DNA of 64,000 bases from CAVQRC01 sp963715045. GTDB lineage: Bacteria > Planctomycetota > Planctomycetia > Pirellulales > Lacipirellulaceae. Under the pieces are notes generated by a model. It saw only the letters and a list, made by a program, of their open reading frames with translations, made no database searches and was not told the DNA's origin. The stretch lies in contig CAVQRC010000006.1 of assembly GCA_963715045.1 (NCBI GenBank), positions 1 through 64,000 of the forward strand, read 5' to 3'. A program made the translations under genes and the position numbers. Numbering within the stretch: the stretch's first letter is position 1; each line of letters starts with the position of its first letter. This document shows positions 50,053-59,442 of this stretch, in pieces.

Positions 50053-53000
50053 CTATCTCCAGTCGCCGCTGAGGTTAAATGCGGCCCAGAAGTACGCGGG
50101 AAGCCCTCCCGTGACGGCGTCCTCGTTGGCTTCCTCCGGCTTGTCGTCCAGCCCGCCGATCCGTGGGTTGAAGTGACGAATCATCGTCAACTGCGCCTCG
50201 CGGAGCGCTTGCTGCCTGCCGAGGCCCCGCTCCCACAGATTGCGATAAAACTCGACCATCAGCGTCTGGGTCGCTCGATCGTCTACCGACCAGAGGCTCG
50301 CCACGACAGTTCGTGCCCCGGCCCGGTGAAAAGCCTTCTGCAGCCCGAACACGCCGCCGCCCGCGGCCGTCTGCTCCCCCAACGCCGTTTCGCATGCAGA
50401 CAGGACGACCAGCTCCGTGCCGTCGAGGTTCAGCCCCACGATCTCCTCGGCTGTCAGGAGGCCGTCCTCGCCCGTCGGCAGCCCCAGGTCATCGATCCGC
50501 GGCTGAAGATTCGCTCCGCCAAACACGAGCCCGGAAAGTAGCAGCGGATTGCGACCGGCAACCGTCGCGCCGGTGAGATGCGACGCCGCTGCGGTTTCGA
50601 ACAGCCTCACCTTGCGGAGATCCTGCTGATAGACGCGTTGTTCATCCGGCCGCTCAAAGAAACCGTGCGTTGCCAGGTGCACGTATCGGCTGGAAGACAT
50701 CAGTGCCGCCGCATCCGTTTCCCGCGATTGGCTGCCAGTGAGCGCGGCGACCAGACCCTCGGCATTCTCCTCGAACAGTTTGCTCAGGATTCTCAGCTCG
50801 TCGCTGCTGCCGGCCAGGGGCGGCCACGACTGCCGATCGCCGCTCCGCTCGAGAGAAGCAGCTCCGCGATCGTCCGGCACGTGCGCAGCAAGAAGCTGCC
50901 CCGGTTCGGCTGGGGGCGAGGCGGGCGTGTACGCGATCGTCTCCTGGTCGTAGTCCATTCCACCGGCGATTGTCATTCCGTTCGAGCCGACCGGTTCGCG
51001 GATCATCAGGCCGTAGATCTGCTGTGGATAAGCGGCCGTGGAAACCGCGTAATCCTGCAACAGATAGGAGCCCGGCTCCTCGCCCGGAAGAGCCGCCCAG
51101 GGAACTGCCGTGAGGCTCCCGTCGGGAATCACGATCACCGAACCGCAGTCGGCGAGATGCGGATCGATCCGATCCCAGATCAGACGCCTTAGCGAGCGGG
51201 CAGGACCGTTTCCGCGGGCAGCGGTGACCTGCTTGGGCCTGGCCTTCAAGCCGGGGGCGCAGTGTTGTCCATTGTGTCCCGTAGAACGCAATGTCTTCCC
51301 TCCAGGCATTTACCGCGCGGTCAATTGGCTCGGCCGCATCGAGGTGAACCCAGTGAACTACGAATTTATCCCGAAACCTACGCGGACGATTCCCACGGCC
51401 GGAGAATTCGGTGGCTGAAGCCAGTTCTGGGATCGGCTCTACAAGTCCGTCCGCCGCGTGGGCATCTGCTCGGAGCACGAACGCTTCGTACACGTCCTGC
51501 GGCACCAGTTCATGGAACTCGCGCTGCTGGTCTACCCCCGCGACGCCGGCTGTGACTCGATCCCACTTTCGGGACCGCACCAGTTGCACGACCGCCAGAT
51601 CATCCGGCAGGACGGCCGCCAACTGGTCGATCGTCGCGTCGCGTTCGGCCAGCTTGTCGGCTGCCTGCGGGCTGAGCGAGGCGAGTTCTTTCTCCAGGCT
51701 CTCTTTCTTACGGGCGACCTCCTGCAGCCGTGTTGCATACTGGTCCGCCTTTTCGACCGGTGGTGCCTGAGACGAAAGATTGGCGAGTTGGGTACGCGTC
51801 AGATTCAATTCCCGCTGGATCTGCAGCGCTTCTGGCGGCGCATCGGCTTTCACCCGCCGGGTATTTGCCACCCGTTCCAACAGCCCTGATGCCTGCCACA
51901 CGGCTCGGTAGGCGCGTGCCGCACGCTGGGCTGTCGAATCGCCCCGCGTGATGTCCAGGCAGGCGTCCAGCGGCAAGGGGTAATTCTTCAGCCAGGCGAA
52001 TGCCTGGGCCTCCGAAAACGACGAGCCGATGACGTTTGCAGCCGAGTCGGCACGGATACGCAACAGCGACTCGTAAAGTGGTGCCGCGCGGCTGTCCTGT
52101 CCCATTCTTCGATAGAGCTCACAGAGATTGCCGAGGCCCAACGCGTAGTCGGGATGCGATTCGCCGATTGCCCGCTTCTTGATCTGCAAACTTTCCTGGT
52201 AGAGCTCCGACGCGCGATCGTAGTCGCCGAGACTTTCGTAGATCAGTGCCAGGTTGTTGAGGCTTGCCGCGTAATCGACATGCGTTTCTCCGAGGACTTT
52301 TTTCCGTATCTGCAAGCCGCGGTCGCAAAGCGTGAGCGCTCGATCGAATTGCTCCCCGGCCTCGTAGACCAATGCCAGGTTGTCAAGGCTCTGCGCGTAG
52401 TCAGGATGCTCTGTTCCAAACCGATGTTCGCGGACGCGGAGGCACTCCAGGTGAAGCGACTCTGCACGACTGTAATCTCCGATGGAGACGTAGAATGCCG
52501 CCAGGTTGTTGAGACTCTGGGCGTAATCCGGATGGCTTTCGCCAAGGAGCTCTCTTCGTAATCGGAGGCTTTCCTGAAGCAGCGGTTCGCTCCGCGCGTA
52601 ATCACCCATGGCGTGGTAGAGCATGGCAAGATTGTTGAGGGCCCGCGCGTAGTGAGGATGTTCTTCGCCGAGGGCAGCCCTCCGCACCTCGAGACTCTCC
52701 CGGTACAAACGTTCTGCCTTCGCCAGATCGCCTGTCGCGGCATACAGAATCGCGAGGTTATTCAGGCTGATGGCGTAATTTGGATGCCGGTCGCCAAACA
52801 CCCGTTTCATCACGCGTACCGCATCTCGATACAACGGTTCAGCCGCTTGGTACTCGCCCATCGATTTGTAAAGATCGGCCACATTGTTCAGGCACATGGC
52901 GTAATTCGGATGCTCCTTCCCATACATCCCCTGCATTGCCTTCAATGCCTGTCGATAGACTGGCTCGGCCCGTGCGTACGCGCCCATCGCCTTATAGATT

Positions 53001-53869
53001 TCCGCCAGATTATTGAGCGGGATCGCAAGTTCCGCCGAGTCTTCTCCAAACACCACACGGCTCACGCTCACGCTACGCTCGTAGTTCTCCGCGGCAGACG
53101 CGACATTGCCAGTCGCGTGCTGCAAAGCCGCCAGATTATTCAGTGCCGTGGCATAGTCGGGGTGCATTTCTCCGAAGACCTGCCTGGCGACTCGTAAAGA
53201 TTCTCGAAATGTCGATTCGGCGGCGGCGTGATCGCCGTTTGCAAGGTAGATCGCACCAAGATTGCTCAGAGCTGTGGAGTATTCGGTGCTCTGTTTACCG
53301 AGGATCTCTTGGCGACCTTCGACGACGCGCTTCGCGATCGGCACGGCATCCGCATATCGCCCGGCCTGGTAAAGGCGGATTGATTCGTCTTCTTGCTGTC
53401 GGATTGCCGCTCGCCGCTCGCGCTGCTCCGAAGTCAGGCGCATCAGCACGGAAATGTGCTGCCGACTCAACGAGGCATTGGTGACTTTCCAGTGCTCTGC
53501 CCCATGAAGCTGCCTGTGAAGCTGCAGCACCTCGTCGGCCAGTTTGAGGGCCGCGGCGAAATCTTCACGAAGCTCGTGGAGATCGCGGAGTTGTTCCAGG
53601 GCCTCGACGACCTGCGGATGATTTTCTCCATGGAGCTCACGAGCCCGCGCAGCGGCCTCCTCGCCGAGTCGGACTGCTTCATCGAGTTCGTGCGAATCGA
53701 CAGGTTTCCCGCTCGGTTGCGGCAACCCGTCCAGATCATTCTGGGACTCCGCCGAGTCGCTTGGCGGTGGGGGTGACTCCGCGCGGAGCGGTGAATCGCA
53801 ACCGATAAACGCCAGTCCCCACGACAAATGCAGCATCCAGAGAGGCAAAACGCGAACCGCTGGCATCAT
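50053..53869 (-). CDS. TPR-CHAT lipoprotein (caspase-like peptidase domain), frame-disrupted and carrying an 80-bp insert
   Basis: About 1270 residues. A lipobox (WGLAFIGC) suggests membrane anchoring outside the cytoplasm. About ten 42-residue kinesin-light-chain-type TPRs follow (HPDYAQSLNNLAAFYVSIGD pattern), then a C-terminal CHAT domain with catalytic His in HLATHGFFE and Cys in VVLSACETALGE. CHAT domains are caspase-clan cysteine peptidases. The frame shifts near 51258; one extra CG gives TTLRAPGLKARPKQVT. A repeat copy (51360-51439) adds about 30 residues (ASATEFSGRGNRPRRF) before the conserved VHWVHLDAAEPIDRAV. It is upstream of an ECF sigma and a DUF4384 kinase on the same strand. 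No Cas genes are near, so this is not a Craspase. Confidence 0.87.
51360..51439 (-). repeat. 80-bp dispersed palindromic element, copy 6, inside a coding gene
   Basis: On the minus strand: GAGCCGATCCCAGAACTGG, CGAATTCTCCGGCCGTGGGA, then TTTCGGGATAAATTCGT. Same orientation as the TPR-CHAT gene and read in the same frame as the copy in the DUF2971 gene (EPIPELASATEFSGRG against EPISESVSATESPGRG). Confidence 0.92.
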
Positions 53870-54005
53870 CGGTTGTTCCCTCGAGCACGCGCTGATGTTC
53901 GGGTCGACATCCCGATTCTAGCGGACGCCGGGGCGTTCGCATCCTCAGAGAGGTGTTGCCAACTACCTCAGGACACGCTCGGTACTCACCAGGACGGAAG
54001 ATTTT

Positions 54006-54066
54006 CGATAGATTTTACCCTCCCTCCGGGAGGGTCGAAGGCGAGGTACGAGCCTTCGGGGAGGGG
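54006..54066 (+). repeat. Left arm of a ~60-bp inverted repeat flanking the DUF559 gene
   Basis: Begins cgatagattttaccctccc, contains the palindrome ccctccgggagggtcgaagg and ends ccttcggggagggg. The reverse complement of the right arm (54639-54682 joined to 56055-56073 across the insertion sequence) matches it with only about two differences over the inner 54 bases. Confidence 0.88.
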
Positions 54067-54158
54067 AATCGCGGCGTCTGTCGCCCCCTCTCTGGGTAGT
54101 TGTTTATCACGGCCTGCCCGTCCGGAGGGTCGAAGATCCTTAGTCACCTGATGAGACG

Positions 54159-54587
54159 ATGACTGACGACAAACCGAATGCCGATAGCACGACGCGAGCA
54201 AGGTCACTACGCAAATCGCAGACGACCTCCGAGGGCTTGTTGTGGAGTGTACTGCGAGCGAAGCAATTGTGCGGTCTCAAGTTTCGACGTCAACATCCGA
54301 TTGAACCGTGGATCGCGGACTTTGCCTGCCCAGAGAAGATGTTGGTTGTCGAAATCGATGGCGGCTATCACGACGATGTCGTGGATCACGACCTGAAGCG
54401 GCAAAAGCATCTCGAAGCTTTGGGCTGGAGAGTGATCCGATTCACGGACAAGGACGTGGAGGAGGATACGGAAGCGGTTGCCCGGGCGATTGCGAAGGAA
54501 TTGCACCTAACCTACGAGTTCCAACCGCGTACACGAACAGGTTCAGGAATGAAGAGTATCAACGCCCGCAAGAAGCGGAGAATGTGA
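54159..54587 (+). CDS. DUF559-domain (Vsr/very-short-patch-like) nuclease
   Basis: 142 residues. The DUF559 core is plain: LRAKQLCGLKFRRQHPIEPW, IADFACPEKMLVVEIDGGYH, then KHLEALGWRVIRFTDKDV. The fold is that of restriction-type and Vsr nucleases; Asp in ADFAC and Glu in VEIDGG are probable metal ligands. The natural role of stand-alone DUF559 proteins is not established. The gene lies exactly between two long inverted repeats, suggesting a mobile cassette. A basic tail (NARKKRRM) may bind DNA. Confidence 0.88.
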   Translation: MTDDKPNADSTTRARSLRKSQTTSEGLLWSVLRAKQLCGLKFRRQHPIEPWIADFACPEKMLVVEIDGGYHDDVVDHDLKRQKHLEALGWRVIRFTDKDVEEDTEAVARAIAKELHLTYEFQPRTRTGSGMKSINARKKRRM

Positions 54588-54596
54588 CACCTGCCC

Positions 54597-54660
54597 TCCC
54601 GAAGGCTGCCTTCCCCGAAGGCCCCCTCCCCGAAGGCTCCCCTCCCCGAAGGCTCGTGCC
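54597..54660. repeat. Tandem ccccgaaggc/ccct repeat next to the right arm
   Basis: About four imperfect copies of cccgaaggct/ccttcccc-type units of 13-16 bases directly after the DUF559 stop, running into the right inverted-repeat arm. The unit equals the arm's inner end (ccttcggggaggg reversed), so it looks like local amplification of that end. Confidence 0.7.
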
Positions 54661-54682
54661 TCGCCTTCGACCCTCCCGGAGG
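54639..54682 (-). repeat. Right arm of the DUF559-flanking inverted repeat, split by an IS
   Basis: cccctccccgaaggctcg through cgaccctcccggagg; it continues on the far side of the insertion sequence at 56055-56073 (gagggtgaaatccaatcga). Inverted relative to the arm at 54006-54066. Confidence 0.85.
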
Positions 54683-56047
54683 GCATTGGTATCTACACAA
54701 GTCAGGGAGTGCGGTAGGCTGGACTGGATGGGATAAATCTTCCGCGAATGGAGCCGCGGCTGCAACGTCGGTACTTGCAGTTGGTGCAGGAACACATGAA
54801 ATCCGCCAATCAAAATGCTGCCGGACCAGCGTTGAAAGCTGGGGAGAACCAGGCATTTTCGGCGACACAGGCGACTTGGCGTTTTCTTGCCAACCCCAAT
54901 GTGACTCTCGCAGAACTGATCGAGCCACTTCGCGAGGTCGGTCGAGTGACAACCAGACAGAGTGCTAGCGCCTACGTCTTGCTTGCTCATGACTGGTGCA
55001 AAGTCGACTACAAGAGCCACCGTTCCAAGAAAGATCTTCGTCAGATCACGCACGAACATGATGTGGGCTACGAAATGTCCACGTCACTGCTGATTGATGC
55101 GTCAACAGGAGCATCGGTCGCTCCGATGCAAATGCATCTCAAGACCGCGACGGCGGTTCATTCGACTGCAATCGATCCACCCAAGCTCGATGCTCACCGG
55201 CTAGACGAATTGACTCCGACGATGAATGAATGTTCTGCCTGGCACCTTGAGCGGCAGGTGGTCCACGTCATTGACCGCGAAGCAAACACCTTGGGGCGGA
55301 TGCGTACTTGGCACGAGCAAGGTCATCTGTTTCTTGTGCGTTGCGATGATCGCCGAGTTCGCTGGAATGGCCAAAGTGTCTTAATCTCGGAGATCGAGAA
55401 ACATTTTGACGGTGAAGTCCTCTTCGAGGCGTGCGGCGAAGCGTCTTATCGCGGAAAGACGGCAATGCAGGAGGTGGCGGAAACGGAGATCGTCCTGGAT
55501 CAATCCCATAGCAAAGTGATTGATGGTGTGAAGTGTAAGGTCCGAGGCAAACCAATCAAGGTCCGGCTGGTCGTCACGCGTCTTCTCGACGAGGACGACT
55601 ATGTGTTGGCTCAGTGGACGCTTCTGTGCAACGTTTTTGATTCGACGATCAGCGGCCACCAGATTGCTCTTTGGTATTACTGGCGCTGGCTGATCGAAAC
55701 CTACTTCAAGTTGTTAAAGAGCCACGGCCAGGAACTTGAGAAGTGGCAGCAACAAAGCGGCGAAGCAATTGCGAAGCGGATCCTTGTCGCCTCGATGGCC
55801 TGCGTCGCTGTTCTGGCATTACAGGCCGATGAAAGCGAACAAGCGGGGGAGACTAGGCGAATCCTTGTCCGGCTTAGCGGCCGTCAAATGAAATACGGCG
55901 TCGAATCAACGCCTCCCGCCTTGTTGGCAGGATTCATGGTCCTGCTTTCTTTGACGGATATCCTCGAGGCAACCGACGTCGACATAGGAAAACTCAAACG
56001 AATCGCGAAGGACGCTCTCCCCTTCGAAGTTGTGTAGATACCAATGC
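54683..56047 (+). mobile_element. IS4-family insertion sequence, complete, with 18-bp TIRs and 7-bp target duplication
   Basis: Perfect 18-bp terminal inverted repeats gcattggtatctacacaa (54683-54700) and its complement (56030-56047). Flanked by direct repeats ccggagg at 54676-54682 and 56048-56054. 1365 bp with a single intact transposase gene; the transposase stop codon lies inside the right TIR. The perfect ends and intact gene suggest recent arrival. Confidence 0.95.
54748..56037 (+). CDS. IS4-family DDE transposase
   Basis: 429 residues. The IS4 signature Y-x2-R-x3-E-x6-K is present exactly in YYWRWLIETYFKLLK near residue 310, supplying the third catalytic acid (Glu). The first two acids probably lie in SLLIDAS (about residue 117) and HVIDREAN (about residue 175). 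An N-terminal DNA-binding region contains LQRRYLQLVQEHMKS. It cuts and joins the IS ends. Reading frame undamaged. Confidence 0.93.
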   Translation: MEPRLQRRYLQLVQEHMKSANQNAAGPALKAGENQAFSATQATWRFLANPNVTLAELIEPLREVGRVTTRQSASAYVLLAHDWCKVDYKSHRSKKDLRQITHEHDVGYEMSTSLLIDASTGASVAPMQMHLKTATAVHSTAIDPPKLDAHRLDELTPTMNECSAWHLERQVVHVIDREANTLGRMRTWHEQGHLFLVRCDDRRVRWNGQSVLISEIEKHFDGEVLFEACGEASYRGKTAMQEVAETEIVLDQSHSKVIDGVKCKVRGKPIKVRLVVTRLLDEDDYVLAQWTLLCNVFDSTISGHQIALWYYWRWLIETYFKLLKSHGQELEKWQQQSGEAIAKRILVASMACVAVLALQADESEQAGETRRILVRLSGRQMKYGVESTPPALLAGFMVLLSLTDILEATDVDIGKLKRIAKDALPFEVV

Positions 56048-56189
56048 CCGGAGGGAGGGTGAAATCCAATCGATGGCCGCCTGGAGCGAACCGCAATCCC
56101 CACGTTTCCCCCGTAGCAGTCAACAAGCAATGTCTCCCGGCAGCATCTTCGACTTCACGGTGAGTCGACATCGCGTAGGTCCCGATCTG

Positions 56190-56475
56190 TTTTTGATCGA
56201 GAAGAGTATGCGATCGAAGATCGCAGTCCTCCGCTTGATGCCGACGCGCGGCTCGAACTCCGTCAGGCGGAATCGGCGGCGCTCTGGGATCGGATTTGGG
56301 GTTATCTCGACACTGAGTTGAGCGCCGTTCTTCCGAAGGAAGTCATTGGCAAAGCGGCCGGGTACTTGAATAACCAGTAGGAGGCCCTTACCCGATATCT
56401 GTCGATCGTCGGATTCCGATCGACAACAACCTGACCGAGCAGTTGATGAGGCAGATCGGGATTGGAAACAGTTGA
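56190..56475 (+). pseudogene. Fragment of an IS66-family transposase (TnpC-like)
   Basis: The plus frame reads DREEYAIEDRSPPLDADARL, ALWDRIWGYLDTELSAVLP and VIGKAAGYLNNQ, then an in-frame TAG, EALTRYLS, a shift, and RIPIDNNLTEQLMRQIGIGN. These are the C-terminal landmarks of IS66 transposases (LPKS-x-IGKA, YLNNQW-AL, IDNN-x-E). Both the N-terminal part and the last residues are gone. A relic of an older element beside the intact IS4. Confidence 0.85.
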
Positions 56476-56525
56476 GTAAACCCCCGTTCTGCCAGCTGTC
56501 GCTGCCGGCAACAGGGTCGCCGCCA

Positions 56526-57518
56526 TCAACACTCGAGGCGGACGATCTGCCGCCCGGCCAGGTCGGTCTTGGTATGGGAGTCCAGGTATAACAGTGGCGT
56601 GGCGAGGTGGATGGCAACGGCGCGGAAGTGGCTGACAGTGCGATAGCGTTCGCCCGCGATCTGTTCAAGAGCTTCCCGTACCAGGGGCAGGTAACGCCAG
56701 TTCATCCGCGGGAACAAGTGATGCTCCAGATGGTGCGAGCCGTTCAGGTGCAGCAGCTCGAAGATTCGCCAGGTCCGCAGACTGACCGTCGTGCTCAGCA
56801 GATCGGATTCGTCGGTCAGCGGGGACGTTTGGTGATTTGTCAGCGCGTAGGACGACCACAGCACATTGGCAACCAGCCACGGTAGGACGAATCCCCACCA
56901 GGTACCCTGCATTCCGGCCCCGACGCACAGCATCAGCCACGTGCCGAGAATGGCGACCGCGTGCCAGCGGAGGCGCCGTCACGCACCGTTGGCGAACACG
57001 CGAAGTTCTCCGGTACGAACCCAGAGGATCACGTGGGCGTGAATCGAGTTGGCACACACCATGTAAACGGCGTTATTCAGCAGGCGGAGTTGGACCAGCG
57101 CTCGGACCCAGCGGAATCGACTCGAGTCCATCTGTTCGACCGTGACGACATCCGGGTCGAGGCCAGGCTGATTGGTGTGTCGGTGATGCGCCAGGTGCCA
57201 CCGCTCCAGCAATTCGCCCGGATAGAGGTAGCAGAAGCCGGCAAGGTTGGTGCACAGCCGACGAAAACCCTTGTGGCGGACCATCGTTCCGTGGGCCGCC
57301 TCGTGGGCGAAACTCCAGAGTGTAAGTTGGGTACTTCCCACTCACAGGGAGATCGGCAATGCGATGTACCACGCGGGCGTGAAGAACAGTAGGAGAACGT
57401 GCCCCGCCACCAGTACGCCCAGGATCGGCAATAACAGCCAGGAGGCCTGCGGGCACTGCTGAAAGGCTTCCGCCGGCAACTGGCGGACGATCTGCGCTTT
57501 GATGGCCTTTTCATTCAT
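56526..57518 (-). pseudogene. Membrane fatty-acid desaturase with two in-frame TGA codons
   Basis: One frame holds a complete di-iron desaturase: start MNEKAIKAQIVRQLP, membrane segments SWLLLPILGVLVAGHVLLL, His boxes HEAAH, HLAHHRHTN and HLEHH. It is interrupted by TGA at 57342-57344 and 56979-56981 without a net frame change. The second can be explained by three lost CG units around gcgtgacggcgcc (net 6 bases, giving NGARDGARLRWH); the first has no such explanation. As given, the gene cannot make a full enzyme. The HlyD-type gene lies 95 bases upstream on the same strand. Confidence 0.8.
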
Positions 57519-57613
57519 ATTGAGAGATCCCTGGAGAGGCGAGAGTTGACAGTGTCTATCCGTAACGGGAGCGAAGCACGCCTGACGCCGACGCGCGTAA
57601 GAGCCAGCGGAGC

Positions 57614-58742
57614 TCAACGTGCATCCAACTGCACGTCGACACGTAATCCGATCAGAGCCGGGAGCGGTTCGTCGGTTTCGACGATCAACTGGATGACATC
57701 CAATTCCTTTTGCTCGTGTGCCGCCCGGGCGAATACGGTTTTCTGCCCCATAATCTGCTTGACGGTGGCGACTTGCCCCGTGAACAGGCGTCCGCCCAGA
57801 CCTGTGCCGGAAACGGTCGCTCTCATGCCCTCGTGGAGCTGATCGACGAATCGCTCGTCGACTTCCGCCCGAACCTGCAGGCGACTCGTGTCGGCGAACA
57901 GGATGACGGGCTGCGGCTCGATCGACGAAACGCATTCGCCGTCGCGGTGCAAGACTTCCAGTACGGTACCGTCGAGCGGCGCGAAGAGCGTCCGGTCCTG
58001 GATCTGCTGACGCAGGCTGGCCAGGGACGCCTCGGCGACCGCCACGTTGGCGTCCGCCAGTCGACGATCCTCGGGTCGCACAAACTCTCTGAGATGATTC
58101 CACTCTGCGGTTGCCTGAAGAAGTTCGGCACGCCGCTGGACGACCTCGCTGGCCGACTGATCGTAAGCAGCACGGCTGATCGCATCATTCATCTTCGCGT
58201 TGCGTTCATGCTCGCGGCGTACCAGCGCCAGGCGTTCCCGGCATCGCTCGACATTCCGCCCGGCTGCGTCCCTGCTGTGTGCGTCGACCCCGCTGAGAAC
58301 CTTCGCCCGCTCGGCCCTGGCAACTTCCAGTTGCTGGCGAGCGATTTCGACCTCCGCTTCCAACGGTTGCGTGTCCAGTCTGGCCAAGGGCACTCCGGCT
58401 TTGACGTGGGCGCCGACGGTTGCCCCGCACTCGGCAATGATCCCACTGGATCTGAAAGCCAGCCGACGTACTCCTGATGCGGGTTCGACGTAGCCAATGC
58501 CGTAAATTCGGCCACGCGCCGCGTCCGAGTCCGGACAGCCATTGGCACGCGTCGAGCCTTCGGAAACTGCGACGCTACGCGTGCCCGCAGCCAGCGAAGT
58601 GATGCCGGCGAGCAGGGTGATACACACGAACAGGGTGTCCGGATCCAGGGTGTCTGGGAGTAGAACGCCAGCAGGTAGAAGTGTCGCATGGCTTGCCCAT
58701 TCGTGTGGTGGTAGAATTCTGCCGAAAGCGAGAATCAACATG
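57614..58742 (-). CDS. HlyD-family periplasmic adaptor (membrane-fusion) protein
   Basis: About 375 residues. A hydrophobic N-terminal segment (TLFVCITLLAGITSLAAG) anchors the protein; then the first half-lipoyl motif (GIIAECGATVGAHVKAGVPL), a long coiled-coil hairpin (LEAEVEIARQQLEVARAERA), the second half-lipoyl strand (TLFAPLDGTVLEVLHRDGE) and the beta-barrel. It would bridge an inner-membrane pump to the outer membrane, but no ABC/MFS pump gene is adjacent. The start is uncertain: ATG 58742 overlaps the divergent Uma2 gene by three bases, and a GTG near 58632 is possible. Confidence 0.8.
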
Positions 58743-59330
58743 CCCACCGAGGTCAAGTCTCAAATCGTGACTGCCGATCAGCTGTTCCTTCAGCCGAGTG
58801 ACGGATACCGCTACGAACTCAGGAAGGGGAATCTCGTGATGATGTCACCCGCCGGAGGTCGTCACGGTCGCGTGACAAATCGCATTGCCTGGTTGCTCAG
58901 CAGTCATGTCGAGTCGAGAAAGTTGGGTGAAGTATTCGCTGCCGAGACCGGTTTTCTACTGGAGTCGAATCCTGATACGGTGCTGGCCGGCGATGTCGCG
59001 TTCGTAGCGAAAGACCGTCTGCGGACCGTTGTTGACGAATCTCGTTTTCTGCCCTTCGCCCCCGACGTCATAGTCGAGGTTCTGTCGCCCAACGACAGTC
59101 TTTCGCGTGCCGAAGCCAAGGCTCTGCTTTGGATCGACAGCGGATGCAGGCTCGTCCTGTTGGTCGATCCGGACGCGGAAGTTGTTCACGCCTGTCGTCC
59201 GCGGGAAAAGACTCAGTTGTATCGACGCGACGAACGGCTCGAAGTGAGTGACGTTGTAGACGGTTGGACGGTCGCCGTAGCGGATTTCTTCGCACGCAGT
59301 TGGAAAGACGAAGGCGACGAGAAGCCCTAG
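58740..59330 (+). CDS. Uma2-family (DUF820) restriction-endonuclease-like protein
   Basis: 196 residues. PD-(D/E)XK-fold motifs of Uma2: VTADQLFLQPSDGYRYELRK with the early Glu, GRVTNRIAWLLSSHV, VLAGDVAFVAKDRL, DVIVEVLSPNDS with the catalytic Asp/Glu pair, and AKALLWIDSGCRLVLLVDP. Such proteins are numerous in cyanobacteria and planctomycetes; their role is not established. Start ATG at 58740. A large hairpin follows 47 bases after the stop. Confidence 0.88.
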   Translation: MPTEVKSQIVTADQLFLQPSDGYRYELRKGNLVMMSPAGGRHGRVTNRIAWLLSSHVESRKLGEVFAAETGFLLESNPDTVLAGDVAFVAKDRLRTVVDESRFLPFAPDVIVEVLSPNDSLSRAEAKALLWIDSGCRLVLLVDPDAEVVHACRPREKTQLYRRDERLEVSDVVDGWTVAVADFFARSWKDEGDEKP

Positions 59331-59376
59331 AACAAGCGTGCCGATCCAGGTAGCGGAAGGATCCGGGGGGTAGTCG

Positions 59377-59430
59377 CCGGGGATCGCGGTAGCGGCCGCC
59401 GGCGACGGCGGTCCCTACCGCGATCCCCGG
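59377..59430 (+). terminator. Long hairpin after the Uma2 gene
   Basis: Perfect 16-bp arms ccggggatcgcggtag / ctaccgcgatccccgg, with a further ccgccg/cggcgg stem in the 22-base loop. There is only a weak T run afterwards (cattttgg), so it may be a Rho-independent-like terminator or a REP-type hairpin. Confidence 0.6.
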
Positions 59431-59442
59431 TCTGCACCCATT

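Noticed and set aside
50053..53869. TPR-CHAT protein as part of a type III-E CRISPR (Craspase) system
   Set aside because: No gRAMP/Cas7-11 gene, no CRISPR array, and the protein has a lipoprotein signal and kinesin-light-chain-type TPRs. It is a generic planctomycete TPR-CHAT protein.
56526..57518. TGA recoding (selenocysteine or a variant code) in the desaturase
   Set aside because: TGA is used as a normal stop by intact genes nearby, no SECIS-like hairpin was seen, and neither position is a Cys/Sec site in desaturases.
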